Below are positions 26,799 through 35,804 of a stretch of 64,000 nt of DNA, piece by piece. This DNA comes from Planctomycetota bacterium. Lineage in GTDB: Bacteria; Planctomycetota; SZUA-567; H5-PLA8. Under the pieces are notes generated by a model. The model saw only the letters and a program-made list of their open reading frames with translations, had not been told where the DNA came from and made no database searches. The position numbers were made by a program, and so were the translations under genes. The stretch is taken from positions 620,001 through 684,000 of the forward strand of contig JABTUM010000004.1 of NCBI GenBank assembly GCA_015075375.1, in the 5' to 3' direction. Position 1 is the stretch's first letter. Each line of letters starts with the position of its first letter.

Positions 26799-28946
26799 AT
26801 GAACCATCGGAATTCCGGCGACTGGTATTCTAGCGATTCCCCGTTTGCTACACCGGCGCTTTGGCGCGCACGGCTGCAGGAATGGCTGAGCGGCATGCCC
26901 GGCTTACGCGGTCATGCCATGGCGATGGACGCCGCAGGACCGCAGGGTTTGGGCGGAGGGCCGGTGACGCTGACGCCCACGTCGCTTCCGGCAGTGGGTT
27001 CGTCGAGCCGTAACCGCGTCGTGGAGACGCCCTCGCACGAAGCGCTCGACCGGGCCATCGATGCCAGCAGCACCTGGTTCCTGCAGCGCCAGAATCCCAA
27101 AGGCTTCTGGGTCGCTGAACTGGAAGCCGACACGACGCTGGAAAGTTATTTCATCCTCTTTAAAGCCTTCTTCGGACAGCGCGATCATCCCAAGATTCCC
27201 AAGTACGCGAAGGTGATCCGCGAATGCTGCCTGCCGGAAGGCGGCTGGAACACCTTCGAGCACGGCCCGCCGGAAATCTCGATTTCGGTCCTGAGCTACT
27301 TCGCCTTGAAGATCGCGGGCGTTCCGGCCGACGATCCGATGATGATCAAGAGCCGTGACAAGATTCTGTCGATGGGCGGCGCGACGAAGGCCAACACCTA
27401 CACGAAATTTCATCTCGCGTTCTTCGATCAATACGACTGGGCGCACGTGCCGGCGATCCCGCCGGAAATGATCTTCCTGCCCAACATGTCCCCGATCAAC
27501 ATCTACGAAATGTCGAGTTGGTCGCGCACCATCTTCGTACCGCTCTCAGTCATCTACGCGCTCAAACCCGTCTGCCCGTTGCCGCCTGAATGCCACGTCG
27601 ACGAGTTGTTCGTGGGCGGACGCGAACATGCGGAATTGGGGCTGGCCGGCGACAGCCGTATGGTTTCGTGGACCAATTTCTTCCTGCTGACGGACAAGGC
27701 GCTGAAGATCGCGGAGCAGTTCCCGATCCAGGCGGCGCGGCGCATGGCGATCAAACGCGCCGAAATGTGGATGCTCGAACGCTTCGACAAATCGGGCGGC
27801 CTGGGGGCGATCCTACCCGCGATGATGAACAGCGTGCTGGCGCTGCGCATCCTGGGCTACAAGGAAGACGATCCGTGGATCAAGCGCGGCATCGAAGAAC
27901 TCGACGCGCTCGAGATCGCCGATCCGGCCACGGACACGATCCGCGTACAGCCTTGCCACAGCCCCGTCTGGGACACGGCGATCGGGACCTACGCGCTGGC
28001 GGTGTCCGGACGCCGTGCCGAAGACCCCGCCCAGCAGCTTGCCTGCGAATGGTTGCTGTCCAAAGAGGTAAAGCAGCCCGGCGACTGGTCGGTGAAGAAC
28101 AACGTCCCGCCCAGCGGCTGGTACTTCGAGTTCGAGAACGAGTTCTACCCCGACGTCGACGACACGATCATGACCATGATGGCCTTGCGCAACGTGTATC
28201 CGAAGGGCGAACACGAGCGCGTGGACGCGGCGATCGAGCGCGCGCTGCGCTGGGTGCTGGGCATGCAGAATCAAGACGGAGGCTGGGGCGCCTTCGACCG
28301 CGACAACACGATGGACTTCCTGACCAAGGTGCCCTTCGCCGACCATAATGCGATGATCGATCCCAGCACCGCGGACCTCACCAGCCGCACCCTGGAGATG
28401 TTCGCCACCATCGCTCCGGAGATCTTCACGCTCGAGCATCCTGTGGTGAAGCGTGCGATGGCCTTCATCAAGAAAGACCAGTGCAAGGACGGGAGTTGGT
28501 TCGGGCGCTGGGGCGTGAATTACATGTACGGCACGTGGCAGGTGCTGCGCGGGCTGCGCTTGATCGGCGAAGACATGTCTAAGGGCTATGTGCGCAAAGG
28601 AGTGGAATGGTTCAGGAGCGTGCAGCTCGCCGATGGCGGCTGGGGCGAGCGCTGCGATACGTACGAAGACCCCACGCGCAAGGGTATGGGGCCGAGCACC
28701 GCGAGCCAGACGGCGTGGGCCGTCATGGGACTGCTCAACGCCGGCCAAGGCGAATCTCAAGCCGTGCGGCGCGGCGTGCGCTACCTGCTCGATACTCAAA
28801 CCGGAGCCGGAACCTGGGACGAAGACGAGTGGACCGGCACGGGCTTCCCGCGAGTCTTCTACCTGAAGTACCACTACTACCGGCATTACTGGCCGCTGAT
28901 GGCGTTCGCGCAATACCGCCGCTACCTGCGCGGCTTCCGACCTTAG
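26799..28946 (+). CDS. shc: Squalene-hopene cyclase
   Basis: A 715-residue triterpene cyclase. The catalytic acid motif DVDDT is at residues 452-456 (DXDD core), and at least four QW-type repeats are recognisable, for example QDGGWGAFD, KDGSWFGRWGVNYMYGTW, ADGGWGERCDTYEDP and GTWDEDEWTGTGFPRVFYLKYHYYRHYWPL. It cyclises squalene to hopene, the first committed step to hopanoids in the membrane. The N-terminal 60 residues are an unusual Gly/Ser/Pro-rich extension. The ATG is 13 bases after GGAGG, longer than ideal, but no other start fits. HpnH, acting on the product, is encoded at 56752. A sialidase-like gene follows by 14 bp. Confidence 0.96.
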   Translation: MNHRNSGDWYSSDSPFATPALWRARLQEWLSGMPGLRGHAMAMDAAGPQGLGGGPVTLTPTSLPAVGSSSRNRVVETPSHEALDRAIDASSTWFLQRQNPKGFWVAELEADTTLESYFILFKAFFGQRDHPKIPKYAKVIRECCLPEGGWNTFEHGPPEISISVLSYFALKIAGVPADDPMMIKSRDKILSMGGATKANTYTKFHLAFFDQYDWAHVPAIPPEMIFLPNMSPINIYEMSSWSRTIFVPLSVIYALKPVCPLPPECHVDELFVGGREHAELGLAGDSRMVSWTNFFLLTDKALKIAEQFPIQAARRMAIKRAEMWMLERFDKSGGLGAILPAMMNSVLALRILGYKEDDPWIKRGIEELDALEIADPATDTIRVQPCHSPVWDTAIGTYALAVSGRRAEDPAQQLACEWLLSKEVKQPGDWSVKNNVPPSGWYFEFENEFYPDVDDTIMTMMALRNVYPKGEHERVDAAIERALRWVLGMQNQDGGWGAFDRDNTMDFLTKVPFADHNAMIDPSTADLTSRTLEMFATIAPEIFTLEHPVVKRAMAFIKKDQCKDGSWFGRWGVNYMYGTWQVLRGLRLIGEDMSKGYVRKGVEWFRSVQLADGGWGERCDTYEDPTRKGMGPSTASQTAWAVMGLLNAGQGESQAVRRGVRYLLDTQTGAGTWDEDEWTGTGFPRVFYLKYHYYRHYWPLMAFAQYRRYLRGFRP

Positions 28947-28960
28947 AGGACAAGAGGACC

Positions 28961-30112
28961 ATGCGCGGCCTCTTATTCTTCGTGTTGTTGAGTCTGTTCC
29001 TGCCCGCAGGCAGGGTTCGTGCGGGCGATGCAGAAGGCGTGCGCATCCTTGCGGCTTGCGACGCCACGCACTATCGGCACAGCGAAGGCTCGGCGGTCGA
29101 ATTACCCGATGGCCGCATCCTGCTGGTTTGGAGCCGGTTCGACGGGCATAAAGACCGCTGCGGGACTTTGGGGGACAACGGACCGGCCACGCTGGTGCTC
29201 TCCGAATCCACCGACGGCGGAGCGACTTGGTCCGAAGCGCAACCCCTTCCGGTGGGTGCCGCCACTCGGAATATCATGCAGGCCGGATTCGTACCGGTAA
29301 AAAAGGGCCTTATGCTGTCCTTCAGCGTGCGCATGCGCGAAGGGAACATCAGCGTCAAACATGCGATCGAAAGTTCGGACGACGGCAAGACCTGGACCGA
29401 GCGCCGAAAGCTTTTCGACGCCTGCGGCGCGAACGACCGGTCGATCCGCCTCTCCGGCGGCCGCATCCTGATGGCGGTGCACCGCTCATCGACCGTCAAC
29501 ATCGGCAATGCCAAAGACCGCGAAACGCTCGTGGCGCGCAGCGATGACGAGGGAGCCACCTGGACGCTCACCGAACCTTTGGGCCACGCCAAGCATGAAA
29601 TGGAAACGCGCCAGATCGACCCGCAGCCTTTGATGATTCACGAACCCGCGCTGGCCGAATGCCCCGACGGTTCGGTCTTGATGCTCGCGCGCAGCATCAC
29701 GGGCGTCCTGTACGAATCGCGATCGGCCGACGGCGGCGTAACTTGGAGCGTGCTTGCACCTACCGCCATCGAATCCTTTGCCGCGCCGCCGTACCTGAAG
29801 AGACTGCCGGACGGGCGTATCGCGCTGCTCTGGAATCCCATCGCCGGCAAGGGCGCGAAGGCCGCACGGGAGGCACAGGCCAAGGCCGCCAAAATGCCCT
29901 ACGGCCCTCGCCAACGCCTGGCCCTTATGACCAGCGCCGACGGCGGCAAGACCTGGAGCGATCCGCGGACGCTGGCCGAAGACGGCAAGCACGGATTCTG
30001 CTACCCCTGGGTCTGCGAGAAAAAGGACGGCGCGTGGCTGGTCTTCTGCAGCCGCACGCCGTTCACGATTTACCCCTGCGACCTCGCGCTTTTGCCCGCC
30101 TTCAAACCTTGA
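28961..30112 (+). CDS. Sialidase-like (BNR/Asp-box) exoenzyme, secreted
   Basis: A 383-residue protein with a signal peptide (MRGLLFFVLLSLFLPAGRVRA). Five Asp-box motifs are visible, SxDxGxTW type: STDGGATW, SSDDGKTW, SDDEGATW, SADGGVTW and SADGGKTW. These mark six-bladed beta-propellers of the sialidase superfamily. The catalytic triad cannot be assigned with certainty, so it may cut another glycoside or merely bind carbohydrate. It starts 14 bp after the squalene-hopene cyclase gene with AGAGGA before its ATG, and the two are probably co-transcribed, an unusual partnership. Confidence 0.85.
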   Translation: MRGLLFFVLLSLFLPAGRVRAGDAEGVRILAACDATHYRHSEGSAVELPDGRILLVWSRFDGHKDRCGTLGDNGPATLVLSESTDGGATWSEAQPLPVGAATRNIMQAGFVPVKKGLMLSFSVRMREGNISVKHAIESSDDGKTWTERRKLFDACGANDRSIRLSGGRILMAVHRSSTVNIGNAKDRETLVARSDDEGATWTLTEPLGHAKHEMETRQIDPQPLMIHEPALAECPDGSVLMLARSITGVLYESRSADGGVTWSVLAPTAIESFAAPPYLKRLPDGRIALLWNPIAGKGAKAAREAQAKAAKMPYGPRQRLALMTSADGGKTWSDPRTLAEDGKHGFCYPWVCEKKDGAWLVFCSRTPFTIYPCDLALLPAFKP

Positions 30113-30178
30113 CCGCTGGCGTCCTTCCGCTCGCCTGACCTTGCCAGCGCCGCCGAATGAGGACAGACTGGGCGCATC

Positions 30179-31039
30179 ATGAAACGCATCTTTCTGGTGG
30201 CGTACACCAAGCGCAAGAAGGAGACGGGCGCGGCGCTGCGTGATGCATTGCCGTGGCTGCGGCGCATGGCCCACGTCGTCGGCGTGGACCGCGAGGACGG
30301 GCAGGATCTGCGCCGCGTGGATGCCGATCTCATGCTCGTCTTCGGCGGCGACGGCACCATGCTTTCCGTCGCGCGCCGCCTGGCCGGCAATCCCATCCCC
30401 GTCCTGGGCGTCAATATGGGGCAACTCGGCTTCATGGCCGAGGTTCAGCACGACGAATTGAAGCAAGTCTTGCCGCGGGTGCTGAAAGGCGAGTATGTGC
30501 TCTCGCCGCGCATGATGCTCCAAGCCACCTTCGCACGGCGCGGACGAACCGGGCAGAAGCAGACGCTCCAGGCACTAAACGACGCCGTGCTTCTGCGCCT
30601 GCCCAAAGCGGCCATGATGACCGTCGGCGTCTCGGTTTCGGGCGAGCCGGTCGCGAACTACAAAGGCGACGGCCTGATCGTCAGCAGCGCCACGGGCTCG
30701 ACGGGATACAGTCTCTCCGCCGGCGGGCCGATCCTGTCCGAACGGCTCAAGGCGCTGATCGTCGTCCCGGTCTGCGCGCACACGCTGGCAAGCCGCCCCA
30801 TCGTTCTGGCCGGCGACGAGAAACTCGAGATCGCCCCCGAAACGCGGAACGGTTCGCCCGTCGAACTGGTGATGGACGGACAGGTCAGCGTGAGCCTCAA
30901 GAGCGGCACGCGCGTGACGATCGGGCGATCGCCGCACGAATTCAACATCGTCACGCTGGGGCGGCGCGGGCGCTACGAGATCATCCGCGACAAGCTGCAG
31001 TGGGCCGGCTGGATCAAGGCCAAGCGCGAAGCAACCTGA
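30179..31039 (+). CDS. nadK: NAD(+) kinase
   Basis: A 286-residue enzyme that phosphorylates NAD to NADP. The glycine-rich motif GGDGT is at residues 56-60, followed by PVLGVNMGQLGFMAE, the NDAVLL motif and GDGLIVSSATGSTGYSLSAGGPIL, all conserved in the family. Length is normal. It is 66 bp behind the sialidase-like gene on the same strand and convergent with the HTH-GspE gene, with 10 bp between stops. Confidence 0.95.
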   Translation: MKRIFLVAYTKRKKETGAALRDALPWLRRMAHVVGVDREDGQDLRRVDADLMLVFGGDGTMLSVARRLAGNPIPVLGVNMGQLGFMAEVQHDELKQVLPRVLKGEYVLSPRMMLQATFARRGRTGQKQTLQALNDAVLLRLPKAAMMTVGVSVSGEPVANYKGDGLIVSSATGSTGYSLSAGGPILSERLKALIVVPVCAHTLASRPIVLAGDEKLEIAPETRNGSPVELVMDGQVSVSLKSGTRVTIGRSPHEFNIVTLGRRGRYEIIRDKLQWAGWIKAKREAT

Positions 31040-31049
31040 ATACCCCAAG

Positions 31050-32552
31050 TTACTCCGGCGGCGCGAAGCGCAAGACCTCCTCCAACGTGGTTTCCCCGGC
31101 CGCGGCACGTACGACGCCATCGGCTACGAACGTGGTCATGCCCTGCTGGATCGCGATCTCGCGCAATTCGTGAGCCGGCCTGCCGCGCCGGATGGCCGTG
31201 GCGATCCGCTCGCTTACCTCCAGCGTTTCGGCGATCAGTACGCGGCCGCGAAAGCCGGTCTGCGCGCAATCGGGGCAGCCCACCGGTTCGTGGTAGTTCC
31301 AGGTCAACCCCGCCGCGTCGGGGACGCAGCGCGAGTACGCTTCTTCCGCGCGCCGCTTCAAGTCCTCGGCAGGCTCCGCGGGCTTGCGGCAGCGCGGACA
31401 CAGCACCCGGATCAGGCGCTGGGCGATCACGAGCTTCACGGTCTCCGCGACATGCATCGGGGGAACGCCGATGTCGCATAGGCGCGCCATGACCCCGCTG
31501 GCCTCGTCGGTGTACATCGCCGCGAGCACGAGGTGCCCGGTCAGCGCGGCGTCCACCGCCAGCATGGCCGTTTCGGTATTCGGCAATTGAGCCAGCATCA
31601 GATGATTCGGCGCGCAGCGCAGGAGCGCACGCACGCTTTCGGCGAAAGGCGTCTCCGGATGCACCGGCGTCTGCAGCGCCCACGGGATCGAGACGGAAAC
31701 GGGATCCTCGAGCGTCACGGTCTTGGCGCCGGGTCCGGCCAACCGCTGCAAGAGCGCGTACAGCACCGTGGTCTTCCCCGAGCCCCGCGGACCGGTCACC
31801 ACGATCAATCCGGCCGGACGCTTGAGTGCGGCGTGGATCCGCTCCAAATCGGCGGCGTGAAAGCGCATCTTGTCCAGATCGAAGGTGAGTTGCGTGCTGT
31901 CCAGAAAACAGGCGACCAGGCATTCGCCAAACGCCGTCGGGGTTACCGAGACCCGGATATCCAGCGGACTCTGCTTTACGACCAACTCGATCCGATTGTG
32001 CTTGGGTTTGCGTCGATCGTTCAGGTCCAGGTTCGCCATCAGCTTCCAGCGGTCGACCAACGGATGGAGCAAGCGGCGGTCAAATTGGGCCACGGTCTGC
32101 AATTCGCCGTCGATGCGTATACGCAACAAGCCAACGGGCTCGCTGGAACCGGCTTGCAACATGGCCTCGAGATGCAGGTCGCTCGCCTTCGCCTCAACCG
32201 ACAACAAGAGCATATGGTTCGTGGCCGATGCGACGTTGCGGCCTTCGATCGGCGGAACCTGGGCCCTGCGAATGCGTTCGTAGAAGGCGCGGATCTGCTC
32301 CAGCAGCGGTCCGATATCCGCCGGCAACTCGGCTTCCACCGGCTGCCCTTTCAAGAATGCGTCGATGTCCTTAGGGTAGAAGCGCCATTGGCGGCCGATT
32401 TTGTGCCCGCGGATTTTTCCGCTCTTAAGCCAGCGTGCAAAGGTTGGGCGCGTGGTTTTCAGCCGCTCGATGGCCTCCTCCATGGAGATCAGTTCACCGG
32501 CCGGCGATTCGGCAGGAAGGGCGTCCGTCGAGGTCTTCCGCGGCTTGGCCAT
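31050..32552 (-). CDS. GspE/PulE-type ATPase fused to an excisionase-like HTH
   Basis: A 500-residue protein. Residues 20-70 form an excisionase/MerR-like DNA-binding domain (LISMEEAIERLKTTRPTF, WLKSGKIRGHKIGRQWRF). Residues about 105-500 are a type II/IV secretion ATPase: ASDLHLEA at 123-130, intact Walker A GPRGSGKT at 254-261, the LEDPV Asp box at 281-285, and the zinc tetracysteine CPRC (385-388) and CPDC (426-429). The Walker B site reads LMLAQLPN (318-325) where the family has MVGEIRD, so the catalytic glutamate is glutamine (Q322). The His box LHTND is replaced by MYTDE. ATP hydrolysis is therefore doubtful. AGGAG precedes the ATG. No other pilus or secretion gene is near. Confidence 0.85.
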   Translation of the reverse strand: MAKPRKTSTDALPAESPAGELISMEEAIERLKTTRPTFARWLKSGKIRGHKIGRQWRFYPKDIDAFLKGQPVEAELPADIGPLLEQIRAFYERIRRAQVPPIEGRNVASATNHMLLLSVEAKASDLHLEAMLQAGSSEPVGLLRIRIDGELQTVAQFDRRLLHPLVDRWKLMANLDLNDRRKPKHNRIELVVKQSPLDIRVSVTPTAFGECLVACFLDSTQLTFDLDKMRFHAADLERIHAALKRPAGLIVVTGPRGSGKTTVLYALLQRLAGPGAKTVTLEDPVSVSIPWALQTPVHPETPFAESVRALLRCAPNHLMLAQLPNTETAMLAVDAALTGHLVLAAMYTDEASGVMARLCDIGVPPMHVAETVKLVIAQRLIRVLCPRCRKPAEPAEDLKRRAEEAYSRCVPDAAGLTWNYHEPVGCPDCAQTGFRGRVLIAETLEVSERIATAIRRGRPAHELREIAIQQGMTTFVADGVVRAAAGETTLEEVLRFAPPE

Positions 32553-32577
32553 ATTCGTTTCTCCTGGGCACCTTATG

Positions 32578-32606
32578 TATCATAGTTAATCATAGTGGTT
32601 ATGATA
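32578..32606. promoter_or_regulatory. AT-rich repeated motif upstream of the HTH-GspE gene
   Basis: The 29 bases contain atcatagt twice (32579-32586 and 32589-32596) and a third, inverted copy ending in ttatgat, so that tatcata at 32578-32584 mirrors tatgata at 32600-32606. It is much richer in A+T than the flanking genes. It ends 25 bases upstream of the start codon at 32552 on the minus strand. It could be an operator or promoter element; binding by the HTH domain of the encoded protein is a possibility, not shown. Confidence 0.5.
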
Positions 32607-32714
32607 TGTAAAGAAGATTTCAGCAAAAAGACGCAGCGGACTCGCGCGGCTGGAAATCCACGGCCCTCTGAGTCAGAATGGAACTTGGTGTCTTGCTTCA
32701 AGTAAGGAGCTTTC

Positions 32715-34229
32715 ATGGCTGCCCCCGTTCGTGTCCGTTTCGCGCCCAGTCCTACCGGCTACCTCCATGTCGGCGGCGTGCGTACGGCAATCTTTAATTG
32801 GCTCTTCGCGCGCCAGCATGGCGGCGTTTTCGTGCTGCGCATCGACGATACGGACATCAAACGCCACCAGGACGAAGCGGTGCAAGTCATCCTGGACGGC
32901 ATGAAGTGGGCCGGCCTCTCGTGGGACGAAGGCCCGGAAGTCGGCGGCGCGTACGGACCCTACTTCCAGTCGCAGCGCTTCGAGCGCTACAAGGAAGTCG
33001 CCAAACAGCTTGAGGCAAGCGGCCGGGCGTACTGGATGAAAAAGGACGCCGCGAAGGATTTGCCCGAGTGGAAGATCGAGAAGCTTAAGAAAGCCGGCAA
33101 ATGGGACGAGGACCGCGCGCAGGCGGCATCCGACCCCGAGCCGGCGCTGTACTTCAAGATCCACCCCGGCGAGCCCCAGGAGGTGGTGCTTCAAGACGCG
33201 GTCTGGAAGGAGTACCGCCGCCCGGCCGAAATGCTGGACGACTATGTGATCCTCCGCGCGGACGGTTCGCCCACGTACAACTTCGCCACCGTCGTCGACG
33301 ACATCGACATGAAGATCAGCCACATCATTCGCGGCGAGGACCATCTCGCCAACACGCCGAAGCAGATCCGGCTCTTCGAGGCGCTCAACGCGCCGTTGCC
33401 GGTCTTCGCGCACCTGCCCATGATCCACAACGATAAAGGCCAGAAGATCAGCAAACGCCGCGACCCCGTGGCGGTGACCATCTACCGCAAGTGCGGCATC
33501 CTGCCCGAGGCGCTCGTAAACTTTCTGGCGCTCCTGGGCTGGAGCCCCGGCGACGACCGGGAAGTCATGACTCAGGACGAAATGATCGCCGCATTCAGCC
33601 TCGACCGCATCAAGCTTTCGCCCGCGCAGTTCACGCTCAAGCGGCAGGCCGATCTGCCCGAAGGGAGCGACTACAACGAGCGGCTCGACTGGCTGCACGC
33701 GGCGCTTCCCGGCACGAAACTCGAATGGATGAACGGAGAGTACATCAAAAAGCTTGCGCCGAAGGACCTGCTCTCGCGCGCGGAGCCGTTCCTGAAGCGC
33801 CATTACGATCTGTCCGGCGCGGATCCGGTCTGGCTGAGCAAAATCCTGGCCTTGGAGCAGGAGCGCAGCCGCACGCTTTACGCGCTGGCCGAGAACCTGC
33901 GCCTCTTCTTCGAAGCTCCGGCCGCGTACGACGACAAAGCCGTCAAGAAGTGGCTCGAAAAGGGCGACGGATGGGCGCACCTCGAAGCAATCCGCGAATT
34001 GCTCGACAAGCATACCGACTGGACCGGCGCGGCCCTGGAACATGCCTTGAACGCGTACGCCGAACAAAAAGGCGCGAAGTTCGCAAACATCGCGCAACCG
34101 CTTCGTGTGGCGCTCTCCGGCACCGCCGTCTCGCCGCCGATTCACGAAACGCTGGTACTGGTGAGTAAGCCCGAAGCGCTCAAACGCATCGACGCGCTGC
34201 TGGCCCGCAAGGGTGCGCCGACCCCATGA
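32715..34229 (+). CDS. gltX: Glutamyl-tRNA synthetase
   Basis: A 504-residue class I synthetase that charges tRNA-Glu. The HIGH-like motif is FAPSPTGYLHVGG, and the KMSKS-like motif is KISKR in NDKGQKISKRRDP. The Rossmann insert has the expected VVDDIDMKISHIIRGEDHLANT pattern. A normal-length anticodon-binding helical domain follows. Whether it also charges tRNA-Gln (non-discriminating) cannot be told by eye. The ATG follows TAAGGAG. Its stop overlaps the start of the next gene by four bases (ATGA). Confidence 0.95.
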   Translation: MAAPVRVRFAPSPTGYLHVGGVRTAIFNWLFARQHGGVFVLRIDDTDIKRHQDEAVQVILDGMKWAGLSWDEGPEVGGAYGPYFQSQRFERYKEVAKQLEASGRAYWMKKDAAKDLPEWKIEKLKKAGKWDEDRAQAASDPEPALYFKIHPGEPQEVVLQDAVWKEYRRPAEMLDDYVILRADGSPTYNFATVVDDIDMKISHIIRGEDHLANTPKQIRLFEALNAPLPVFAHLPMIHNDKGQKISKRRDPVAVTIYRKCGILPEALVNFLALLGWSPGDDREVMTQDEMIAAFSLDRIKLSPAQFTLKRQADLPEGSDYNERLDWLHAALPGTKLEWMNGEYIKKLAPKDLLSRAEPFLKRHYDLSGADPVWLSKILALEQERSRTLYALAENLRLFFEAPAAYDDKAVKKWLEKGDGWAHLEAIRELLDKHTDWTGAALEHALNAYAEQKGAKFANIAQPLRVALSGTAVSPPIHETLVLVSKPEALKRIDALLARKGAPTP

Positions 34230-34888
34230 GCGCCATCGAGATCTCCGTCTTCTGCGCCGACATCGGGCGCATCGATCCGAAGGAGTCGCGCAACCGCTTC
34301 GGCTGGGCCGGCCGGCGCGCCGGCGTCGTCGATGAAACGCCCCCACGGGGCCACTACCCGGCGGAATTAGCCGAAGCCGTCGTCGCCGAACTGGGCAAAG
34401 GGTCCAAGGTCGCGCTGGGCTTCGAGTGCCCCACCTTCGTGCCCGTCGACACCGACCATTTCATGCTCACGAAGGCGCGCAAAGGCGAAGGCAACCGGCC
34501 TTGGTCCGCCGGCGCGGGCGCGGCATCGCTGGCGGCGGGGCTCTCCGAAATCGCCTGGACGCTGCAGCGCATCAAGGAATTGATGCTGTTGAAGAACTGG
34601 CGCGCGCCGGAGATCTACCTCGATCCGCAGGAGTTTCACGAAGCGGCGAAGGGCCTCCTGCTTTGGGAGGCGTTCGTTACGAACAAGCCCGCTCCCACCG
34701 ATCACGCCGACGACGCGACCGCCGCGGTGAATGCTTTCTGCGCCGCTTGGCCGGGGCTGGCGCAAGCCGACGTGTTTGCCGCCGAAGACCGCACCGTCTT
34801 TTCCGTGACCGGCGCGGCGATTTTGCATGCCGGCTTCACCGACGACGTCGGCCTTTTGTGGAAGAAGTGCGTAGGCATCCGAGCCTGA
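34226..34888 (+). CDS. Conserved-looking protein, unknown
   Basis: A 220-residue protein. It begins with a beta strand and a DIGRIDPKESRNRFGWAG stretch, and later has KVALGFECPTFVPV and YLDPQEFHEAAKGLLLWEAF. The alternating strand and acidic residues are reminiscent of an RNase H-like fold, such as seen in DUF429 proteins, but no catalytic set can be confirmed. It overlaps gltX by four bases and is followed 31 bp later by a YprB-like exonuclease, so the three are probably one transcript. Function unknown. Confidence 0.65.
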   Translation: MSAIEISVFCADIGRIDPKESRNRFGWAGRRAGVVDETPPRGHYPAELAEAVVAELGKGSKVALGFECPTFVPVDTDHFMLTKARKGEGNRPWSAGAGAASLAAGLSEIAWTLQRIKELMLLKNWRAPEIYLDPQEFHEAAKGLLLWEAFVTNKPAPTDHADDATAAVNAFCAAWPGLAQADVFAAEDRTVFSVTGAAILHAGFTDDVGLLWKKCVGIRA

Positions 34889-34919
34889 AAACCGCCTCCC
34901 GGAACCGCTGGACGAGACC

Positions 34920-35804
34920 GTGCTGACACGAACGTTTTTGCACCTCCCGAGCATCGGACCGCAGCGCGAGCGCACGCTCTGGGACGGTGGCGTCTCGTGC
35001 TGGGACGATTGGCTGGGGCAGCGCGACCTCTTCGAGGAAGCGCCGCCCGACACCTTCGAAACGTTGCTCGGCGAATCCCGCGAACGCCTGCGGTTGGGAG
35101 ATGCTCGCTGGTTCGAAGAACTCCTCGGTCCCAGCCACGCCTGGCGGCTCGCCGCCGACTTCGACGACGGCCGGACCGTCTACCTCGATATCGAGACCGA
35201 CGGCTCGCGCGCCGACGAGATCCCGCTCGACGAAGACGCTCCCGGCGGCACCACCGTCGTCGGCACCTGGGACGGCCGCGAAGCGCGCGTTTTTCTGCGC
35301 GGCGAGGACATGCGCGAACTGCCCGAGTATCTCTGCCGCTACAAAGTGCTGTGCACGTTCAATGGCAAGAGTTTCGACCTGCCGTATCTCGAAGGCCGCT
35401 TTGGAAAGGGGTTCTTCCCGGGCGCGCACCTGGATCTGCGCCCGCTCACGCGTGTGGTGGGCCTCACCGGCGGACTGAAGAAGATCGAAGAAGCCATCGG
35501 CCTGCTGCGGCCCGAACCGATCCGGCGCTTCACCGGTTACGACGCGGTCAAAATGTGGGCGCTGTACAAAACGCGCGGCCGGATGGATGCTCTGGAAGGC
35601 TTGGCGCGCTACAATCTGGCCGATGCGGTGAACCTGCAAGCCGTCATGCGCGCCGCGTATAACGCCTACATCCAGCAGCAGAATCTGCCTTTCCGGCGTT
35701 TCGATAGTCTGCAGGAGCCTGAAATGGATGCGGCCGTGGACGAGGCGATCAAGTGCATGCACGCGCGCCTGGCCGCGCGCGGCGCACCGGGCGAAGCTAC
35801 TTAA
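34920..35804 (+). CDS. RNase H-like DEDD exonuclease (YprB-like)
   Basis: A 294-residue protein with a GTG start. The DEDD exonuclease signature begins YLDIETDG, continues with VLCTFNGKSFDLPYLEGRF, and then DLRPLTRVVGLTGGLKKIEEAIGL and YNLADAVNLQAV. This order fits the RNase_H_2 (YprB) family, which acts on nucleic acids. The N-terminal 80 residues are an unassigned extension (TFLHLPSIGPQRERTLW) resembling a helix-hairpin-helix-like DNA contact. It follows the unknown gene by 31 bp. Its 3-prime end overlaps the convergent cytochrome gene by eight bases. Confidence 0.82.
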   Translation: MLTRTFLHLPSIGPQRERTLWDGGVSCWDDWLGQRDLFEEAPPDTFETLLGESRERLRLGDARWFEELLGPSHAWRLAADFDDGRTVYLDIETDGSRADEIPLDEDAPGGTTVVGTWDGREARVFLRGEDMRELPEYLCRYKVLCTFNGKSFDLPYLEGRFGKGFFPGAHLDLRPLTRVVGLTGGLKKIEEAIGLLRPEPIRRFTGYDAVKMWALYKTRGRMDALEGLARYNLADAVNLQAVMRAAYNAYIQQQNLPFRRFDSLQEPEMDAAVDEAIKCMHARLAARGAPGEAT

